Origin: Pseudevernia furfuracea
Taxonomy: Eukaryota > Ascomycota > Lecanoromycetes > Lecanorales > Parmeliaceae
Assembly (NCBI GenBank): GCA_022315425.1
Contig: JAIUPT010000036.1
Coordinates: 682,001-746,000, forward strand
Direction of reading: 5' to 3'
DNA length: 64,000 nucleotides
A program made the position numbers and the translations under genes. The first letter of the stretch is position 1, and every line of letters begins with the position of its first letter. This document shows, piece after piece, positions 59,710-64,000 of the stretch. The notes under the pieces are model-generated. The model worked only from the letters and a program-made list of their open reading frames with translations, was not told where the DNA came from and searched no databases.

Positions 59710-61415
59710 CTACCACTGTGGCTTCCCCATGGCTCTAATTTTGGCACCGAACATCCACAGAATCAACGGCGCCGGCAAACCGAATACCAGGGCGATAAAA
59801 GCAAGAGTACTGTTCCCCCATCCCCAACCGAGGCGGTGATACATTGCCGGAGCAAAGATCGGGAACACGAAGCCTGCGGTCATGCGCAAAAGCTGCGAGG
59901 CCGCCGTGGCCGAAGCAGTGTACTTGCCAAACGAGTCGAGGACGTAAGCTCCCATAGCCTGTGTGCTGAGTATGAAGCCGCAGCCGAAGATGGCCGCTCC
60001 AATGTCAGGCATGATCCAGTGCAGCTTCGCCTGCGCCGACCAACCGTACCAGAAGAGGCCGATGGGGATGAGGAGACCGCCTGGGACCATGAGAGGAACG
60101 CGGTACTCGGGCGCGGTAGAACCACCGGCCCTCTTCTTCAAACGAGCCCATAGGCGGTCGGTGATCTTTGCTCCGACTTGATTGGCAAAGCAATAGCCGA
60201 TGGCTAGAGCTAGGTAGTGGTACCCACTCTGTGAGACAGTCTGATGGTACTCATCCGTGAAAAGCGTGGCGAAGGTCGAGAGGACGAAGTATAAGACTCC
60301 AAAGTTGTAGGCCATGAACACAGACACTAGTTGAAGGATCGGTTGGGTGAGGAGGAGCCTCGTCGGACGCGCGATGCTCGTCCGTAGCTTGTCCGAGAGC
60401 TTCACATTCGGGCCTTCGTATTCGGTGTGGTAGTGCTCACCAGTCTCTTTGCTCAGTCTCCGGGCTTTGTTGCCCAAAATTCTGGCCGCGGATGTTTCGG
60501 GAAACAAGAAAATCCCCACGGCCATCAGACAGCCGTTGAAAATGGCCACCACCCAAAAAATCCAACGCCAGCCGATCGTTTGTGAGATGCCACCTCCAAT
60601 CAGAGGTCCGATGGCAGGGCCCAGAAGCGGCAGGAAAGAAGCGATGGCAAAAGATTTGCCACGTTCCTCTGGTTTCCAAATATCACTTCGGACGGGATAG
60701 GCGATCTGTGATATGTCAGAAAGTTGACTCGGTCAGCACATTCATTAGATACTTACGACAAAATCCACACTCGCCCCCAAGCCTGACAGCAGTCGGGATG
60801 CGACCAAGGTGCCCTTGTTGGGGGAAAAGCCAGAAACGATGCTCCACACGGAGTAGAAAAGCCCGCAAATCAGCCAAACCGGTCTTCGTCCATAGAGCTC
60901 AGTGAATGGGGCAAGGAACATGGGTCCGAATGCGAAGGCAAGCACAAAGATGGAAAGAGTCAATTGAGCGCTGGCTTCAGACATATGGAGGTCACGACTG
61001 AGCGCGGGCAGCGCAGGGGCGATCATACTGCCGGACATCATGGTGATGAATCCTCCACAAGATGTCACGATGGTTACAGTCCATCGGAACAGTGTCGGCC
61101 AATTATGAGGGTTTGTTGAGTCATCGGGACTATCCCAGGTAACCTGTAGGAAAGAAAGATGGGTGAGGATGAATTTGAACATGCTGGTGTTCTTGATCAC
61201 GAGCTTACGAGGTATCTTTGACCGGCTTCGCTGGTATGAAGGCTTTCAGCAGATGACTGAGCCTGTTTCTCTCCATCTCCATCGACCGAGGCAGAGGCAG
61301 AGGCAGAGGAAGACGGTGCTTGATCGGAGCTAGGTTGCTGCGATGCGATTGTTCCGTCTACAACATTGGCTTTCTCCAGATCATGAGATTCGGTTGGATT
61401 GTCGCCTTGTGCCAT
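59710..61415 (-). CDS. MFS drug:H+ antiporter (DHA1)
   Basis: Plasma-membrane exporter. Exons 61415-61209, 61143-60757 and 60705-59710, all phase 0, give 529 residues. The N-terminal ~75 residues are hydrophilic with a Ser/Ala run (SASASAS). Then VTWDSPDDSTNPHNWP leads into TM1, the typical start of the DHA1 group. Signature: TELYGRRPVW in the TM2-3 loop, GPAIGPLIGG in TM5, and RRLSKETGE in the central loop. The C-terminus ends IRAMGKPQW without a tail. The gene lies between a sedolisin and a UstYa-like gene, so it could export a peptide product or simply be an independent transporter. Confidence 0.92.
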
Positions 61416-62095
61416 GGCGGTTGTTGAGATGTGTTGGAATGCAAGATGAGATGAGATGTGATGGCTGAGAAGGAGAATGGAGTGCCAAAGCAGGACCTGA
61501 GGAGGCTGGGCTGGATAGAAGAGTCGAGACAAAAGAAGGCCGGGCCTCCACTGAAGTACCTTACCTCAATGCTCTCGGACATGACTACCTCGGCTCCGAC
61601 TTCTTGTCCGCGAGCCTTGTCCGGGGAAAGGGATGATTAAGGTAAATCCGCGGCCCGCAAGTAGCGTGTCGGATGCAGCTGGTGACGGTGCATATAAGCG
61701 AGATAACGTAATATTGTACTGCACTGTAAAGTAATGAATGTACTGTAAGGTAAAGTACGAGTAACGAGATCAAGATTGAACAACGTTATGTGATGCGAGG
61801 GCTTGAACCCTAAGTGGCAATTTCATATTCGCCATTACCTAAGCTCCATACAAAGGTTACTCACTCCTACGACATCTCAATCTAGCATGGTGAAAAGGGA
61901 GGATGAATGGTATAGGCAAACATATTGGAGTTCTACGAGGTCTGGTTGGAACAATCATTGCTCGATTTCAGTATCATTCCAGTTAATCCATAAGGTCTTT
62001 CGTTTCACCTTCCCGATACACGGGTCCTGTTACCGGCAAAGACAAGAATTAGTCCGGGCTTATAACAACAGCAAAAACATCGCAAAGGCCGCCTA
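61416..62095. other. Intergenic region
   Basis: About 680 bp between two minus-strand genes. It has repeated GTAAAGTA / TGTAAGG tracts at 61724-61758 but no gene. Confidence 0.5.
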
Positions 62096-63173
62096 CTAAC
62101 CCTTCGTCGGGTGGACGAGAAACCCCGGCTTGAACATGTCAATGGTCCGCGCGTTCGTCCACTCGGCCAATGAATCCCAGTCAATGCACTGATGGGCCGT
62201 TGCTGCAGCTTGTGGTTTGCGGCTGGTGTTCCCCCATCGGTATGTTACCATACCGACATCGCCATGGCACATTGCGGATTTGCGCAGATGATTTAAGCAG
62301 TGTTCTTCGTCGGCATTAGCTTCTTTGCACGGCAGCGAGGAAAGACAGAAGCGAGGTGCAGACTCGCAATGCGTCTTGAAGTCCTACCAGAATGTAGCCT
62401 GTTCTCTTCTCGCTGAGCATCGTCAAGGTTCGGGTAATAGTGCTCTTGGTACATGTGCGTATGCATCCATTTCTGACAAAATCATTAGCTAAAAGTATGT
62501 CAAGACCATTGACAATGGAAGACTGACCACACAGTGGATCTCGTGATAAATGTTTAACGTCCCAGCGTAGCCTGAACCATCAGGTAGCTGGACTGCGTCT
62601 TCGTCGCGGTTGAAAGCTATTAAGTCTTCGAGAGAGAAGCGAACATTCATCTCTGTAGGCAACGACACGTAAGCATCCGCTATGAAGATCGTATTTCGGA
62701 TGCGACTTGCTCCCAAGTAGTCCGTCCCACGCTGCTTCAAGTTCAGGTCGAGGATAACCTGAATATGGGCCCTCATGGCCATCTCCGGAGTTGAATTCAT
62801 GTAGGTCCCACCGTAACGCTTCATTCGCGGGAGCTGCCATCAGTCAGCAATTGAGATCAGTGAGGGACGCGTAGCTCGAATCGCTTGCGGACTCATTGGA
62901 AAACGTACAATAGAGGAGGTTGCGTTTTTGTACCACCGGCTTCGACCGCGAATCCAAGGCAAGAATAGCTAGTGTCGAATAGATGAGAAAAATGAACAAG
63001 TGAACACAGAAGGGCAGAAGATATCGTCTCCAGAAACGCTGACGATGTGGGTTCTCCGACGCTTCAGTCATGAACGACACTTTTTCCAACAGGTCATGAC
63101 GGGAAGCGCTGCCGGTCACAGTCTCAGAGGAAGCTCTGTCTGATGGACTGTTACCGCTGTACTCTTCGTGCAT
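62096..63173 (-). CDS. UstYa-like DUF3328 oxidase, second copy
   Basis: Five exons: 63173-62909, 62833-62711, 62652-62528, 62472-62388 and 62322-62096, giving 274 residues; phases all agree. The second intron (62653-62710) starts with GCAAGT and ends in ACAG: a GC-AG intron. One TM segment (FCVHLFIFLIYSTLAILAL) at ~56-75. Motif 1 HEIHC is at 166-170. Motif 2 reads DEEHC at 204-208, with Asp in place of the first His, then LNHLRKSAMCHGD. It is only a distant paralogue of the copy at 54.6 kb, so a recent duplication is unlikely. The substitution may weaken metal binding. Confidence 0.85.
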
Positions 63174-64000
63174 TTCCAGTGAACCTGCTCGATATCTTGT
63201 GATTGATTTCGAAATTCCCGCTGGTCAAAGATGAGCAGCGTTAGAAGACGTGGGAGAAGAGCATGCTCTCTCGCCCCTCGGCTTGCGGATAAAGGTGAGT
63301 CAAGGCGAGACCTGAAAATAAGCCTATCTCTTTGTGAGCAAGGGTTCACAGAACCCATGTAGTGTGCAGTCGACCTGATACATTCGGAAGTCATGATGAT
63401 GTGGTCTTCACACAAGGCCATTTTCGGTTTGATTTCATGCTCGGTCAATGCGCTAACGTTCATGCTCGGTCAACGCGCTAACACTCTCCGGCAAGAATCA
63501 TCAGTAGGTATGTGCAGAGATCCAAGGGTGACCAAGTTTCGAAAGCGTTCTCAGTAGACTTGCTTCGAACGAAGTTTAATGTGATGTAAACCTTTCAATT
63601 CACACGCTTCTCACTTTAGGTTGCAGTAGTAAAGTAGTGCTTATTCGCCGAAGCGCAGACGCGTCTCGCGAGAATAAAGTATTACCAGTACAGTACTTTA
63701 TTGAACAGGCCGGCAATGAGATCGGTGAGGTTGGTATTTTCTTGTCACATTGATTCTTTTACGGTATTGAAACAAGTCACCTACCTGAAAACAAGGTAGG
63801 CCATTCCAACAAAAGCCCTAGTCAGCATATTGAAGACGCCCTGGCATGCGATTGACCAAGAATTGTTGCTCCCCACTGCAACTTTTGGCTATCCTGTCAC
63901 TTCCACTTCAATACATTTCGCAAGACGTAGATTTTGCACCGACCAAGCTTCTTCACGAAATTCAATTAGGCTCCGAAGTACTCATAGGTTGATGCCATCC
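63174..64000. other. Window end, no gene seen
   Basis: About 830 bp. It includes a near-duplicate GTTCATGCTCGGTCAACGCGCTAAC / TTCATGCTCGGTCAATGC at about 63436-63480. No gene or RNA recognised. Confidence 0.5.

Noticed and set aside
61790..61860. B-box-like GGGTTCAAGCCC on the minus strand, possible tRNA
   Set aside because: The flanking bases do not pair into a T-arm, and I could not draw an acceptor stem or D-arm.
54564..63173. Calling this a RiPP biosynthetic cluster
   Set aside because: No precursor peptide, and the UstYa-like genes are distant from each other; kept only as a hypothesis.

Overview
The window is nuclear DNA of a filamentous ascomycete (Pezizomycotina). Most genes are interrupted by short GT-AG introns of about 50-70 bp. 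The gene set is typical of that group: Cps1/DIP2-type adenylating protein, Drs1, Arl2, Vps3, Coy1/CASP, a DUF4045-gelsolin protein, UstYa-like DUF3328 proteins, a patatin-NB-ARC-TPR NLR and fungal CorA-like and amidase families. The class cannot be fixed from the sequence alone. I see no tRNA, rRNA or CRISPR.

Layout. 0.7-2.7 kb: an MFS drug transporter (-). 2.9-3.3 kb: a dispersed repeat and a short tandem array. 3.6-6.6 kb: a broken NLR gene (-). 7.5-38.9 kb is a housekeeping block: Cps1/DIP2-like (+), Drs1 helicase (-), a GNAT protein with a long disordered N-terminus (-), a small basic hypothetical protein (-), Arl2 (+), DUF4045-gelsolin (+), Vps3 (-), Coy1/CASP (+) and a secreted, probably GPI-anchored, Pro/Ser-rich protein (+). 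39-47 kb holds metabolic and secreted genes: a DUF3455 secreted protein (-), an intradiol dioxygenase (-), a cation diffusion facilitator (+) and an SDR (-). 47-54 kb looks accessory: an APH-like kinase (+), a CorA-like protein whose N-terminus overlaps the second copy of the dispersed repeat (-), an amidase with a one-base frameshift (+) and a dead MFS transporter (+). 54.5-63.2 kb holds two UstYa-like (DUF3328) genes flanking a sedolisin protease and an MFS transporter.

For most multi-exon genes I assigned splice sites by hand and checked that exon lengths sum to a multiple of three. These models should be good to the base, but they are unsupported by transcripts. Housekeeping genes dominate the membrane-traffic and RNA-processing functions: Vps3 (CORVET tethering at endosomes), Coy1 (Golgi), Arl2 (tubulin folding) and Drs1 (60S ribosome assembly). 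The accessory parts carry the oddities: an NLR in which four expected Trp codons read TGA, an MFS pseudogene, a frameshifted amidase, a 72-bp inverted repeat 46 kb apart, two GC-AG introns, and UstYa-like oxidases without a visible RiPP precursor.
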